A stretch of DNA of 64,000 nt, taken from contig JAFREE010000084.1 in the NCBI GenBank assembly GCA_019400425.1, positions 42,208-106,207 on the forward strand, read 5' to 3'. This document shows positions 1 through 11,383 of the stretch, in pieces. The stretch is from Hymenochaete sp. R1 (Eukaryota > Basidiomycota > Agaricomycetes > Hymenochaetales > Hymenochaetaceae). Position numbers and translations under genes: made by a program. The notes beneath the pieces were generated by a model that was given only the letters and a program-made list of their open reading frames with translations, did no database searches and was not told the DNA's origin. The number at the start of each line of letters is the position of its first letter. The stretch's first letter is position 1.

Positions 1-857
1 TGGTGAGTTCTGCGATGGGGGTGCGGGCGATTGGGACTGCGCATCCGTTTACGATCGCGTGTGCGGAGGAGAAGGGGGACGGGAGGGGAATGGTGCTGAT
101 CGTTAAGAAAGCGGGCGACTGGACTCGGAAACTCTACGAGGTCGCCTCTGCCCCTACCAACACTACCACTTCACCTTCTAGCATCGACGAGCGCGAACGC
201 GGCACCTCCACCTCGAAACACGTCAAAGTGATCATCGAAGGCCCCTACGGCGGCCCAGGCCACACCGTCCCCACCTCCTACACCTCCGCCGTCCTCATCG
301 CCGGCGGCTCCGGCATCACGCACGCCCTCGCCCTCGCGGAGGACCTCGCGGCCTCCATCCGGGCCGGCACCTCCTCCGTCCGGTTCATCCAGCTCGTGTG
401 GGTCGTGCAGAGCCGGTCGAGCGTCGTGCCGATGTTGGGCGCGTTCGAGGCGCTGATTGGGGCGGTGGACGGCGTTGGAGGTGTTTTGCTTCGCGTTGGG
501 GTGTATTATACGCGTGTGGAGAGAAATGATCTGCCTCCGGCGACAAAGTTCGAACCCGACTTCCTTTCACCCAACAAGAACAAGAGTCACCCACAAGACT
601 CCTCCTCACTAGACACCCACCTCCGAACCCTCTCCCCTCACCTAACCCTCCACCCCTCCCGTCCACCCCTGCCCTCCCTCCTCCACACCACCGCCCTCCT
701 CACCTCCTCCGTCCAGCACGCGCGCGGGATGGTCGTCTCTGTGTGTGGGCCCGCGGGGTTGGGGTTGGAAGTGCGGAGGGCAGTGAGGGGGCTGGATGGG
801 AAGGTGCGGAGTGCGGTTGGGGGCGTTGAGGTCGTTGAGGAGGTTTTTGGGTGGTGA
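1..857 (+). CDS. Ferric reductase / NADPH oxidase-like, C-terminal part (5' truncated by window edge)
   Basis: Only the C-terminal FAD/NAD(P)H-binding half is in the window; the membrane heme domain would lie upstream. Visible motifs in order are HPFTIA (FAD-binding loop), EGPYGG, AGGSGITHALALAEDL (NAD(P)H-binding glycine loop) and VSVCGPAGL near the end. These are the hallmarks of the FRE/NOX flavocytochrome family, which moves electrons from NADPH through FAD and heme across a membrane to reduce ferric iron or oxygen. A serine/proline-rich insert (about residues 180-225) separates the last two motifs. The frame is open at the left edge, so no start can be assigned; GTGAGT at position 3 could mimic a splice donor, but the frame reads through. 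Ferric reductase fits better than NOX, but the missing half would decide. Confidence 0.8.
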   Translation, partial: VSSAMGVRAIGTAHPFTIACAEEKGDGRGMVLIVKKAGDWTRKLYEVASAPTNTTTSPSSIDERERGTSTSKHVKVIIEGPYGGPGHTVPTSYTSAVLIAGGSGITHALALAEDLAASIRAGTSSVRFIQLVWVVQSRSSVVPMLGAFEALIGAVDGVGGVLLRVGVYYTRVERNDLPPATKFEPDFLSPNKNKSHPQDSSSLDTHLRTLSPHLTLHPSRPPLPSLLHTTALLTSSVQHARGMVVSVCGPAGLGLEVRRAVRGLDGKVRSAVGGVEVVEEVFGW

Positions 858-1842
858 GTGGTGAGTTAGGGATGTGTGTGGTTTTTGTGTTGTTTGCCCC
901 GCTTCGTATCGGGCGGGCGATGATGATGTGACGGCACATCTTTTCTTCTTCTTGCCCTTTCTTACCCTTCTTGTCCCCCTTTCCATTTTCTCAATCTCAT
1001 CTTCATGTTATGTTGTACACAGCGCGGCTCAGGAGCCCGCTTACCGCCCTTCTTTTTCTTGTTCTTGTGTCTCGTTTTACTCATTACACCCTCCGTCTCT
1101 TCGGGAAAAAAACCCCCGCCCACCGAAAACTCAGAACCTCAGGCTTAGGTTCCCATTCGGAAAACGGAAAACGGAAACGACTTCTCCCTTCCCTCTTCTC
1201 TCTTACTCTTCCTCATTTCTCCTTTCCTCCTTCCCCTTTCCCCTCTTTTGTTCCGCTTTGTATGTACGTCGTCTGTTTTATTTGGAGGAGATAGTTTAGT
1301 AGTCCAGTAAGTAAAGCAAACAAGCATTGAAGCAAGTAGCTCGTATCAATAGAATAAAATAGAATAGTAGGGTAAGTAACGAAAGAAAGAAAGAAAAGAA
1401 AAGGGAATAGAAAGATAAAGATAAAGATAAAACCCCTCCGGACTACCCAGTACACACAGTAGGTGTATAATGCAAAACCACGACGATCAGTGTATTTGTG
1501 TTCCATGTCACATCGTTCCGCAGCGTCGGACCGTTCATCTTGTCTTTCATAGTGGGAAGCTAAGAGAGCGTTGGTGTGTGAGCTTGTTAAGGGAGGGTGG
1601 GGGCATGGACGGTTGGAGGTGGAGGTGGAGGAACATGGTCAAAGAGGACCTGAGAAGCGACCGAAATCCCGCTACAGCGCAGCTGCAAACGGGTATACAT
1701 TCAAGTATATTTTAATCAAATAAATAGAGATAATTGTAAATAAATAAGAAGGGGAAGGGGAAGGGGAGGACATGGGACAAGGATAGAATAAAAGAAAGGG
1801 ATCAGTGACTTGGAGTTATGAGCTTTACGAAGCTTCCTGAGT
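858..1842. other. Intergenic, 985 bp, no gene seen
   Basis: Lies between the 3' ends of the convergent ferric-reductase-like gene and FLVDD copy 1. Contains a pyrimidine-rich stretch (about 940-1260) and a short GATAAA-type tandem (about 1413-1432). The ORFs here are low-complexity and lack family motifs. Confidence 0.6.
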
Positions 1843-3044
1843 CTAATTCTCATCTATTTCCGGCCCACTGAGACGTCTCAACTGTTCCTCAAGTTCGCCC
1901 TCTTTCTCTTTAAGCTCGTCGCGCAGCTTTACTTCCTCCGCAGACTTCATCTCCAAGTCTTTCAATTCATTCGCACGTTGTCCCAGCCTCTTCTTCCGTT
2001 CCTCGACGTCCTTATTAGCCTCCTTCTCAAGTTTCACGATGTAAGTTTTGTCGTTTTTACTGGGCTCTGCCCCGGAGGCGTCTCTCCGCTTCTGGATCAA
2101 GTGGAGCTGCATTTCGATGAGTGCCCCGTGGTATGCGTCGTCCACGAGGAAGCGTTCGCGAGCGATGTCCCTTTCGTCAGCTGCTGCCGCTACGCCCGTC
2201 GGTTGGAATTGTGCCAGGCGTTCCGCGATGGCATGGTAGTCTGTTTTTAGCAGGATGTTCTTAGTCTCTTCCATGTATTTGTACATGTTCACATGCCAGT
2301 TCACCAACGCGCGATATAGAGCTGCGTAGAGGAACACGTCGGACGTTTCGTTAAATACATTTTCCGGAGCCCAACCTGCCATGATAATTCAGAACGTCGT
2401 ACAATATCACAGGAGGCGATAGAAAGAATAAAGGGGAAAAAAGGACACTCACCTCCGCTTCTAGCATAGATGTCAATGTTTCTTTTTATATCCTCGCGAT
2501 ACGCTTTGACGAGCTTTTCCCGTTCCTCGTCGCCCTCGCTCGACGCGTTTTGAATCTCCTTCTGAAGCATTTCGGTATGTTTATGGAACTCTTCCCACAT
2601 GTGAATCGTCATAACTCGTCGACCCTGGGCACTGGTGTTGGTGCCAATAAAATGCATATACGAGTCCATGACAAGTACCCAAAATGTATGCTCCACTCGG
2701 AGTTTGACGCGTCGAGCTTCAGCTCCGGAAGAACCCCCAACTTCAATGAGCTTGTCCGCCGCTTCCAGAAGTACTTTCAACTGCTTGCTAAGACTATTGG
2801 TCCGACCTGACCTGGCGTTCATTATTTCTTTCTCTTGTACGCGACTTTCTCGAAACTCGCGGTATTCAGGATCTTCTAAGGCATCACAGAAGCCATCGGC
2901 GTTTTGTTTGAGCTCGTCGATGGTGTCAATCTGCGTGGCGTGGCCCAAGTCTCGGAGAGCTGGCGGAAGACGCTGGCCATCATTCGCGGATCCTGGAGAG
3001 ATTTTGCGTTTTTCGCCTGAAGCGCGTTTCGAACGTGAAGACAT
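1843..3044 (-). CDS. FLVDD family, copy 1 (two exons, unknown function)
   Basis: Unrecognised protein of 374 aa from exons 3044-2453 and 2375-1843; the 76-bp intron (2452-2376) has GTGAGT...GCAG ends and splits a Gly codon after its first base. The N-terminus is basic (EKRK). Exon 1 carries the core VLVMDSYMHFI and an MWEEF block; exon 2 starts GWAPENVF and holds the signature FLVDDAYHG, then a highly charged, probably coiled-coil tail (KEKEGELEEQLRRL). There is no signal peptide or membrane segment. It lies head to head with copy 2, 1.7 kb away. It is among the more diverged copies: the other copies have Y/F rather than H after the FLVDD(T/A)Y stretch. I see no catalytic motif; a nuclear or cytosolic protein-interaction role is only a guess. 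Confidence 0.85.
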
Positions 3045-4772
3045 CGGACTGAGGGGTCGACGTGCAAGCGGGTGAACGGGTGGAAATTAGAAGTGGCGGG
3101 GTGCACAAGTAGATATTGGCGACTGTGGCGGACTCAAACAGAGTCTAGCCATTGCCAATGCGTCAGTATGTCAAGACGGGCGAAGTACAATTGGCTAAAC
3201 TCACAGATAGAATCCAGGAGGACTGAGATTGTCGCTGGTTCACAAGAAGTACGGCGTAAAACTCAAGCAGACCGTGGGAAACTATAATTGGTTATTGCAA
3301 ATTGACGGCAAGAGCACCGATTTGAAGGAAAGCTCTGCGATACGTGTGGCGACACTGAGGGATTGTATGTCTCTGAAGAGGCTATACTCAACTAAGCGCC
3401 GAATCGTCCTGCAGACGGTAGTCAGTATCTGTTCTCGCAAAGAAATTTGCAACATGAAACTGACTAGATGGACGTCCAGGAGATAGGAGTGGGAGAGGAA
3501 GAGGCGTTGAGAGAGAGTGGTGAAAGACGTCGTATTTTATACGAATGTGCTTAACTTTGCTGAACGGCTAATGCTGAAGTAAGCAGGCATTAGACCCGGT
3601 CAGACGTTTTCCCCGCAAAACAGCACACATCCGGTACGCCCCAATCTTCTCAAAGCTTGACGTGAAAATGCTATGCTCATAAAGACGAGGCAAGCTCATC
3701 GAAGTACGTATCTCACTGGTGAGATTAAGTCCTGCATGAGTGAGCCAAAGAGCAGGCACCACAGAACGACAAGACAAAGCTCAAGATGCTGCTGTTAGGA
3801 TGACGACTCTGCTCCCGTCGCTGAATGGGGCATCAGTTGTACAACCGCCCGGAGAGTGAAAAGTCTGTCGAACACGTCATACGGTCGGTCTTGAGGAGAT
3901 TATCAAGATCAGAAGCCATCGTCCCTCTCTTATGTCCATGTAGTACTAGTATTTAGGGAAAGTTATTGTCACCAAAAACAGCACAGAGAAGGGATAACTC
4001 ACGAATCACGAAAAAAAAAACGACCCTTCGCCACTCGTATGCAGAGTACTTGCAAAGAAAATTTGGTCCGGCCTCCTTTTGGATGTTTGCCACAAGCATT
4101 ACGGGTTACGACTAGGAAACGAAATAAAGTGAGAAAGATGGTGAGGAGGAGTTTCATTGACACGATCCTAAATGAGATATGACATAAGCATTCTACCTTA
4201 CATAATTCGGAAGAAAAGAGCAAGGCGAACCGACGTATCGCCACTGGCGACTTCCCATCATGTCCTGCAACTTCAACTTTTTTTGCTCTTTCCCCTTTTA
4301 TTTTGCTACATAGCTACTTTCAACAGGCGTAGTATAATGCTGGGGCAGAGGAAGAATGGACGCAAACTTCAGCGCAATGTGAAGCCCAACGGCCCTATAA
4401 ACCTTTGCCTTTCCTGGTCACATTGATACTGACACCCTTCTTTCTCTTCGACATCCACCATCTTCTAACATTGAAAGGTGAGCGATATAAGAGTCTCCGG
4501 TGACGCTCAGAACTATTCTTACCTACACTCTCGAACTGGAAAAGTGGTTGATAAACTGGGATCTCTCTCGTACCACTCATCGATTCGTTACCCGTTTTAC
4601 GCCACTCAGCGCGAGCAAGATCTCTCACTACAGCTACGTACCTTTCAGTCGGCCATTTCTAGCCTCTGCTCTTCACCACGAAGTACAGGCTCATCAGTAT
4701 CGCTTGCCACTACCGACAATAACCACACCCACAACCTGACTTCGGTTCTACTGGGATACACAACTTTATCCC
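3045..4772. other. Divergent intergenic region between FLVDD copies 1 and 2
   Basis: 1.7 kb between two head-to-head family genes, so it must contain both promoters. Short ORFs occur on both strands but none has family motifs. I looked for a third, broken copy here and saw none. Confidence 0.5.
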
Positions 4773-5911
4773 ATGTCTTCTGAAAGAAAACGCAAGGCTT
4801 CTCCAGAATCTACAGATGCCGTTCCTCGTAGTCGTCCAGCTCCAGCACCGCTTGAGGTTGACGACGAAACTTGTAACTTTGATCAGCTTAAAGAGAAAGT
4901 TCAAGGCTTCTTGGATCGATTGGCAAACGAGGATGAGCGCAAAACACTCGTGCACAATGAACGCATAATGAATTACAGAAAATCCTCTCACCCACATCCA
5001 CTCCAAAATGACATGGGGGACTTGCGATATGCTATCGACTACTTCTTGTCTGTTAGGAATCAGGACAAGAAACTGAAGACCGAAACCGCAATCCTCCAGT
5101 TGAGAATTCAACATGCTGTCTTTCTGCTTGTCATGGATTCATACGCCCATTTCATTGCGCTTAGCAAGGCGGAGAAGCAGTCAAAGACGGTCCGTTCGAG
5201 GCGTACCAACATGTGGGACACTTACGGCGGTTACGTCAACGATCTTTGGAACGACCTGCAGGACGCATTGCGCTGTGGCGACGAAGAACGGGCAAAAACT
5301 TGTAGTGATTTTCGAAATGACCTCATGATAAAACAAGACGCTCATGTTGCTGTAGGAGGTGAGATCAAGTCCTTGTCCCGACGATGATGTTTCTCTGTGA
5401 CAAACTAATCATTTCGATAGAATGGCCCACAGAAAAGATGTTTAAAGATCTATCGGACGTCGTAGTGTATGCATCACTTTACCGTGCAGCGGCTAACTGG
5501 CATCTGCGTCAAATCGAAGAGTCTCGTGCCAAAGTACGAGTCAACGCTTTGTTAACCACGATTCATCCGATGCTCTCAGAGAAATTGGACAATACTACCG
5601 ATGATAAGACGGTAGTAGATCGTGAACGATTCCTCGTGGACGACACATACTACCACGTTATCATTGCTGCGAAACACGAATCAATTAAAGACCGCCAAAG
5701 GTACAAACTAGATCCAACCGACAAAAGTTACATTTTGACCCGGAGAATCGAGGCTGGGGATCTTATCAAGAAACGAAATAACAGAATAGCCAAACGCTTC
5801 AAGGAGCTCTCAGACGCACCGTCGGAGGAATCAGCGGAAATGAGCAAAGAAGTCGAGTCTCGCCAAGAGCAGGCACGAGCGCAGGCTGCTTTTAACAGCG
5901 AAGACCCTTGA
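4773..5911 (+). CDS. FLVDD family, copy 2 (two exons, unknown function)
   Basis: Unrecognised protein of 358 aa from exons 4773-5358 and 5421-5911. The 62-bp intron (GTGAGATC...TTTCGATAG) splits a codon after base 1, giving VGEWPTEKMF across the junction. Features: basic N-terminus (MSSERKRKAS), FLLVMDSYAHFI about residues 117-128, NMWDTYGGYV about 146-154, YRAAANWHL about 216-224, FLVDDTYYHV about 266-275, and a charged C-terminal helix with SEESAEMSKEVESRQEQ. The start is the first ATG after an in-frame stop and matches the MSS/MSx start of the other copies. Retaining the intron would stop translation after GGEIKSLSRR. The intron is strikingly like those of copies 4 and 5. It converges with copy 3. 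Confidence 0.87.
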
Positions 5912-6630
5912 GTATTTTACAGCCCAGATTATCCTTGTCTCGACATATATACAAGATTAGCTTCTGAGCCCAGAATCTACAAACACAATGTCTTTTACTT
6001 CAATCACGCCTATTCTTACGTTAGTGCTGTGTTTGAATATCCATACATCTTTCATAACTGTCCATCATATTTCAACTCCTATAAGTTACTACATTTTGAT
6101 CTCCTTTCATCATTTGCTTGTTTGAATGCGTGGATAGTTCCAGTGTGAACAGTTGTCAATTTATTGGGCACCTTATCTACAAAGAGAAGTGTAATCACAC
6201 AAGACCTTCGCTATCAACGCAAATTCGTTGTGGCAAAGTGCGGAAACGATTCATGCTCAGGCATATTGAATATTGGAACAAATTAAACAGGAGGAAGCAT
6301 ATATTATGCTACAATCCTCCGACAAATACTCAGTATTCTGGATCGATGCACCGACTGTTACTCAAAAGACATGACTTTAGACATTTTGAACTTCCCCTAT
6401 CTTTCGGCTTGTGTAATCGTCGAACCACGACGAGATCAGAGAAGGACGGTGAAACTATAAGGAGCGGAGAAGAATATCGACGACAGAGAATGCAAGAGCT
6501 TTGAAAGGGCGAAAGTACCCGATAGCGCTTAAGGTAAAGAAAGGACGACCCAACTAAAAATAGACACTCAATAAGGGCTGGCCCGAGCTCGCACTTCACC
6601 TTCGGGATCAAGAATTTATAAGAAAAATAT
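5912..6630. other. Convergent intergenic region between FLVDD copies 2 and 3
   Basis: 719 bp, AT-rich, at the 3' ends of both genes. No coding motifs seen; the ORF at 6118-6504 (+) is low-complexity and unsupported. Confidence 0.5.
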
Positions 6631-7799
6631 CTAAAGAGCATAAGTATGATAAAAATTTTCTCTCTGCTCATTGAGTTGACCCTCCAGAAGTTTGAGCTCT
6701 CGTAACATCTCGTGCTCCTCAGGCAGCGCCAGTTTCTCAAGTTCCTTTCGACGTGCCACCTGATTCCTTTCTCGACTTTCCATGATCTCCTCCGTCTCTG
6801 ACTTCAACTTGCTCCTGTAACGTCTCGTGTTATCGTTAAGTTTCACTTCAGGCCCTGTCCGCTTTCGAATCGCGTGAGTCTTTGCATATACATACACATG
6901 GTAGAACGTGTCATCCACGAGGAACTGTTCCCGAGCGTGCTGCGCCATATCGGAAATTAGAGGATCAAGCCGCGCAAAGTCCTTCATTGCGGCTGACAAC
7001 AACGCATGGATCCCGGTTAAACTGCTACTCGTTCTTACGTCTGACTCTCCTAATTGAGTCTTATACCACTCAGCCGCTGCACGGAAGAGCGATGCGTATA
7101 GTAGCAGGTCTGTCGGTTCTTTAAATAACTCTTTCTTGGGCCAGCCTGAAAAACGGTGAGATTGATTCGAAATGACAAACGAGCACAGGTCCCTGGGGAA
7201 GATGGAAACTCTCTCTCACCTGCACCTGCAACATAAGTTTGCTGCCTACATACAATCTTCTCCCGAAGCTTAATGCAAAGGTCTTCTTGCTCTCGTTTAC
7301 CGGCCACATGCGCTTCCCAAAGCTCTAATCGAAGGTTCTGCACATATGTCCCGTACGCGGTCCACATGTCGAACCGCCTCATCGCTTGCGTCTCGTTCAA
7401 ACGGCCCCGTATGAGGAAAACGAACATGTCCATATCGAACAAGAAGAAGGCATTGTCGACCCGAAGCTTAAGGAGTTTAGCTTCAGCTTTCTCGTCAATA
7501 GAAACTTCATCACAATTGGAAAGGGCTTGATAAATGAGCTCTACTTTATTCACTTCATCCCGGAGCGCGGGCCTTCCTTGATGTTTTTTCTTCGACGCTT
7601 CCTGCACCTCTAAAAGCTTGGCGCGCTCCTCTTTCTCTTCGGAGTTCTCGAGTTGATCCAAGACGATGTTCGCGGCTTTTCTGAATGCCGTGATGTCGAT
7701 GGGGTCTTGCTCTCGAAGAGCCGGCGGTGCACGGGAGCCGCCATCGTCTGTAATCGGAGGAACCTTGCGTTTCGCTTTGTTTTCGTTTCCGGACGACAT
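6631..7799 (-). CDS. FLVDD family, copy 3 (two exons, unknown function)
   Basis: Unrecognised protein of 364 aa from exons 7799-7220 and 7145-6631; the 74-bp intron (7219-7146) is phase 1, with GTGAGA...TTTCAG ends. The chosen ATG gives MSSGNENKAKRK, like the other copies; a longer in-frame upstream ORF (from 7892) is proline-rich and has no family counterpart. Family core is present: FFLFDMDMFVFLI (degenerate form of LLVMDSYxxFI), FDMWTAYGTYV, GWPKKELF at the exon junction, YASLFRAAAEWY, FLVDDTFYHVYVYAK, then a charged helical tail. Its intron differs in length and sequence from those of copies 2, 4 and 5, which suggests an older split. Confidence 0.86.
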
Positions 7800-9473
7800 C
7801 GAGCAAATACACAGATGGCAAGGGGGAGGGGGAGGAAAAAGCGACTGGGAATGAACGTTGACAGAGATGTGTGGCGAGTCGGGTACTTTCACCGGATGGC
7901 TATATCTCGAGAAAAGCGGTGGTGACCTCTGTACGACGTGGTGAGCCAGATACAGACTGCAAGGACAAAAAAATTGGTAAACTTCGTTGATTCCAAATAC
8001 GTTATCGATGAAATAAAGAAAGCGAGAGAGAGGGGGGGGGGGAGGGGAGAGTACTCGACAGGAATATGCGGTTCCGACTTGAAGGAAATCCAGAGGACCA
8101 GAGCTTGAGCAAAGTAAGAAACCAAATCAGGCTAGCACTGGCAGTCACGGTCGACCTGAGCAAAGTACTAAGCGGAAGCACCCCTCAGCTGCCAACGAAG
8201 GAAAACTCACCGTCCAAGCTTTCGCAGTAGCCTGGATAATGCTAATAGATGAAAAGAGAATGATCAGTCCGGAAGACGGGGAGTGACGAAAAAGAACGTA
8301 CCCAGACCACCAACTTGAACTTGGAAGAACCCCATTGCGAAGACGATTCCAACGTCTTCTTGCATTGCAACTCGAAGTCCCCTCTTTCCCACGATGCTAT
8401 TAGGACGCTCGAGCAGGTCAGCCGCCGAGGGCCCTCCGACTACACGAACGGTTGAAAACCAGCGAAAAAAAAAGAGAACTCGGAGAGAAACCCGTTGACG
8501 TCAGACGAGGGCAAGTTTGAGCGCGAGGTAAGGTCAAAACGAAGGTACGACTCGGATGTGGACAACCAACGCCCACTGGCATCCGTAGGCGCCTACTTTG
8601 TATCCCAAACCTCGATTCCTGATTCTTGATTACTTCCGGCAATACGGATGTCGGATGCATTTGGCTGGCTGGAGCAGAGAGCTACCACCATAGATCAAAG
8701 TCTACCAGTAGCTTGAGTCCGAGTCGAGTCGAAAGTTATCCTAGTAGTATCAGTAGCACCAGTAAGTCCGTCGGCGTCAGTCACGAGTCGCAGCTGCTTA
8801 ATGGTTCAGCAGATTACGATCCTTCCTTCCTTTCTTTTATGCATGCATGCTCGCTTCAACTTGAAGTCCAGCACCAAGTCCAGCTCCACAAAAACGAAAA
8901 ACGAAAAACGAAAGAGGTCCGAAATACGTAGATGTCCGTCCATGAGAAAAGTAAAGTAAAAAGAAACCGAGAGAAAGGATGGTTGGTCCCAAGCTCAAGC
9001 CAGGAAGAAAGAAAAGAGAGAGAGAGAGGAGTGTCCGAGTCCGTGAGTGTAAGATTATTATGCTGATAAAAAAGACAAAAGACAAAAATCCTACCAAGAC
9101 AGGCTGAACGATGACGATAACGATTTCGATTTTCATGAAGGAAACGTAAAGACGGAAGAATTGAAAGAAGGATTGGTTCTAAAGGCATAAAGAGGAAGAA
9201 AAAATTGAAGAAAATTGAGTCAGAGGGCGTGGTGGAAGGGAAGGGATGCCATAACGTCCCTTACATGTGCAGGTGCGGGTGCGGGGTTTCTCTATTTGGG
9301 GGATTGATGCTTAGAAGGGAATGAAACATTCAAGAAAAAATGCGAGGGCATTTGGGTGGAGGTTACGTTGTGACGAAGAGATTTGACGATTAGAAGAAAT
9401 AGCAGAGATGACGGCGTAAGGAAAGTCAAAAACGCAAAAAAAAACGAAGAAAGAAAAATACAAGAGGAAGTGT
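7800..9473. other. Intergenic, 1.7 kb, possible unresolved small minus-strand gene
   Basis: Upstream of FLVDD copy 3 and downstream of the 9474 gene. On the minus strand, pieces around 8350-7889 include hydrophobic stretches (SYFAQALVLWISF) next to GTACGT/GTGAGT and TAG sites, so a small multi-exon membrane protein is possible, but I could not join exons into a convincing frame. A run of 11 G lies at 8032-8042. Confidence 0.3.
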
Positions 9474-11383
9474 CTATAGAAGCAGACCAATCGGGAGAGT
9501 GACGAAAAGCGCAAAAACGAGGAAAGAAGGCAATAAGACGACGATACTCAACATCCCAGTCCGTACGAACCGCATCTCCCCCAATATCCGGAACGGCCCA
9601 GGGAAACCCACCCTCCTCACCCCCTCCGACGTCGCCTGCTGCGGCCTGCTCACCACCCCGACGGTCATAACCGCCACAAGCCCATCACAAGCGTTCGTCG
9701 AGAACCCCTGAAAATGGTTGATCCCCTCGCTCGTATTGCTCAACAACCCCGCCGTATACACCACGCTCGTCTTATACGTCCACCCCTCGCTGCTCGTCTG
9801 GCCCTCATAGCTCGTCCCGTTCGTCACGTTCCGCGTGTCGATGAGGGACGACTGGGCGGTGGCGTTCCCGACGAGCCAGTCGCGCCCGAGGTTGTACCCG
9901 TTGTCGATGATGTCGTGTTGTTCTGCGATGGGCTTCTCGTACGAGAGGGCGAGGAAGTAGGCGTTGGAGGGGTGGGAGGAGCCGGATTGGACCCAGTATC
10001 GGAAGTGGTTTCCGCCTTTGATGGTTTCGGTGCAGGTGCCGAGGGTGGGGTCGCCGTAGTCCCAGCGCATGACGGCCGTTTCGTTCACTGGATGATATTT
10101 AAAAAAGGGAATGACATTAGTAAATAGCTCGAAACAAACGACTACAAGCCAGTCAGACGACGAAAAAATGAAAACTCCGGAATGTAAAAAGTCTCTCTCG
10201 AAAGAATGCAGATGAATAAGAAATCTGGTTTGTGAGCATGTCTTCATCGCGTTGCTCGCCGACCAATACAAAATGACAAATGGGGATAGAACCCACGGTG
10301 CCCTCCGATCACTATAGAGGCGCGCACGAGCGCTAAAAATAGCTGGCGGGTGGATGGCAATGACTTAAAAGAAACTCCCTTCTTCCGTAGTATCGAGGTA
10401 CGGATTAGCTCGTAGGGGGCCCACAAAACTCCCGGTAACATACCCAAGAAAAGACACAAAAAAACAAACAAACAAAAAAGTATCCACTCACAAAACCCAT
10501 TCCCATCGCCCAAGTTCGCAGCCTGGTCGGAGCCCGAATGTTGGCCGAGACACTCGCCGCTGAAGCCGATGGACGCAAAGTAGTTCCGGAGCCCGCCATT
10601 GTCCGTCGAGTCGACGAGCACGGCGGCGTCCGAGTTGGCGGTGAGGATAACGTTGATGGGTTCGCCGAGGCCTTCGGGGTAGGTTACGGGGATTTGCTAG
10701 GACGAGGGAGTGTGTAAATTAGCTTTTAATTTTTTAATGAATTTATTTGGGAATCTTAGGAAAAATGGAGATGGCCAGGAGAACGGAACAAGACATACTG
10801 TGAGCATGCTTCCGCCTATCGTGTTTGGGTCGAAGTACCCTTGCGAGGGGACGTCCGCCCTCTTCGACTTTCCCCACCTCCCGTAGCCGTACAGAGAGCC
10901 AGCACCCTCATCCCGAGCGTCCAGCCCAAGCCAAGACCTCACCAAACTCCTCTTCCGCGACCTCGAACTCGAGGTCAAGTTTTCGGTTCCGGTTCCGGTT
11001 GTGTCTCCACGGGATGACGTAGAGGCAGACGAGCCACTTGGCTGAGCCGCCGGGACAGTCTGCGTTTGCGTCGCGCTCAGACTCAGAGTTGGACTCAATG
11101 ACGATAATGATGATGGCGATGGCGATGGTGAAAGTGTAGAAGCCGAGACGGAGGAAGCGAGAGCCAGCGAGAGGGTGCACGCAAAGACGAGCGACGAGAC
11201 CGAACGATGCGTTGTCGGCTGACGTCGACATCGACGTCGTCTCCCACCTCTTGCGCACGTTTCCGACTCCTCTTTCAAGTTACACGACACCAACACCGAC
11301 GCCGTGCCGCTCGTTCTTCGCTGATATTCCGAGTCGGGGTTGCCATGATAAGCCGTAGAGTTTGACGAGCTTGCCGTGTCCAT
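9474..11383 (-). CDS. Secretory-pathway protein with N-terminal signal-anchor and C-terminal membrane segment, three exons
   Basis: Unrecognised protein of 467 aa. Exons: 11383-10799, 10696-10492, 10087-9474; both introns have consensus ends (GTATGT...CTAG and GTGAGT...CCAG) and frames join exactly. Residues about 62-80 form a hydrophobic signal-anchor (SLVFACTLSLALASSVSA), followed by a Ser/Thr-rich, probably O-glycosylated stretch. The middle is a globular lumenal or extracellular region with Cys residues and many N-x-S/T sites (NVTNGTS, LSNTSEG). The last 25 residues are hydrophobic (IVVLLPSFLVFALFVTL), ending without a charged tail, which suggests a membrane or GPI-type anchor. This layout recurs in basidiomycete surface proteins of unknown role; no enzyme motif is visible. 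Confidence 0.7.

Noticed and set aside
7800..7892. N-terminal extension of FLVDD copy 3
   Set aside because: The in-frame upstream stretch is proline-rich and absent from all other copies, which start at MSS/MSx.
7889..8400. Small multi-exon membrane protein on the minus strand
   Set aside because: Hydrophobic pieces and splice-like sites exist, but no exon chain kept a convincing frame from ATG to stop.
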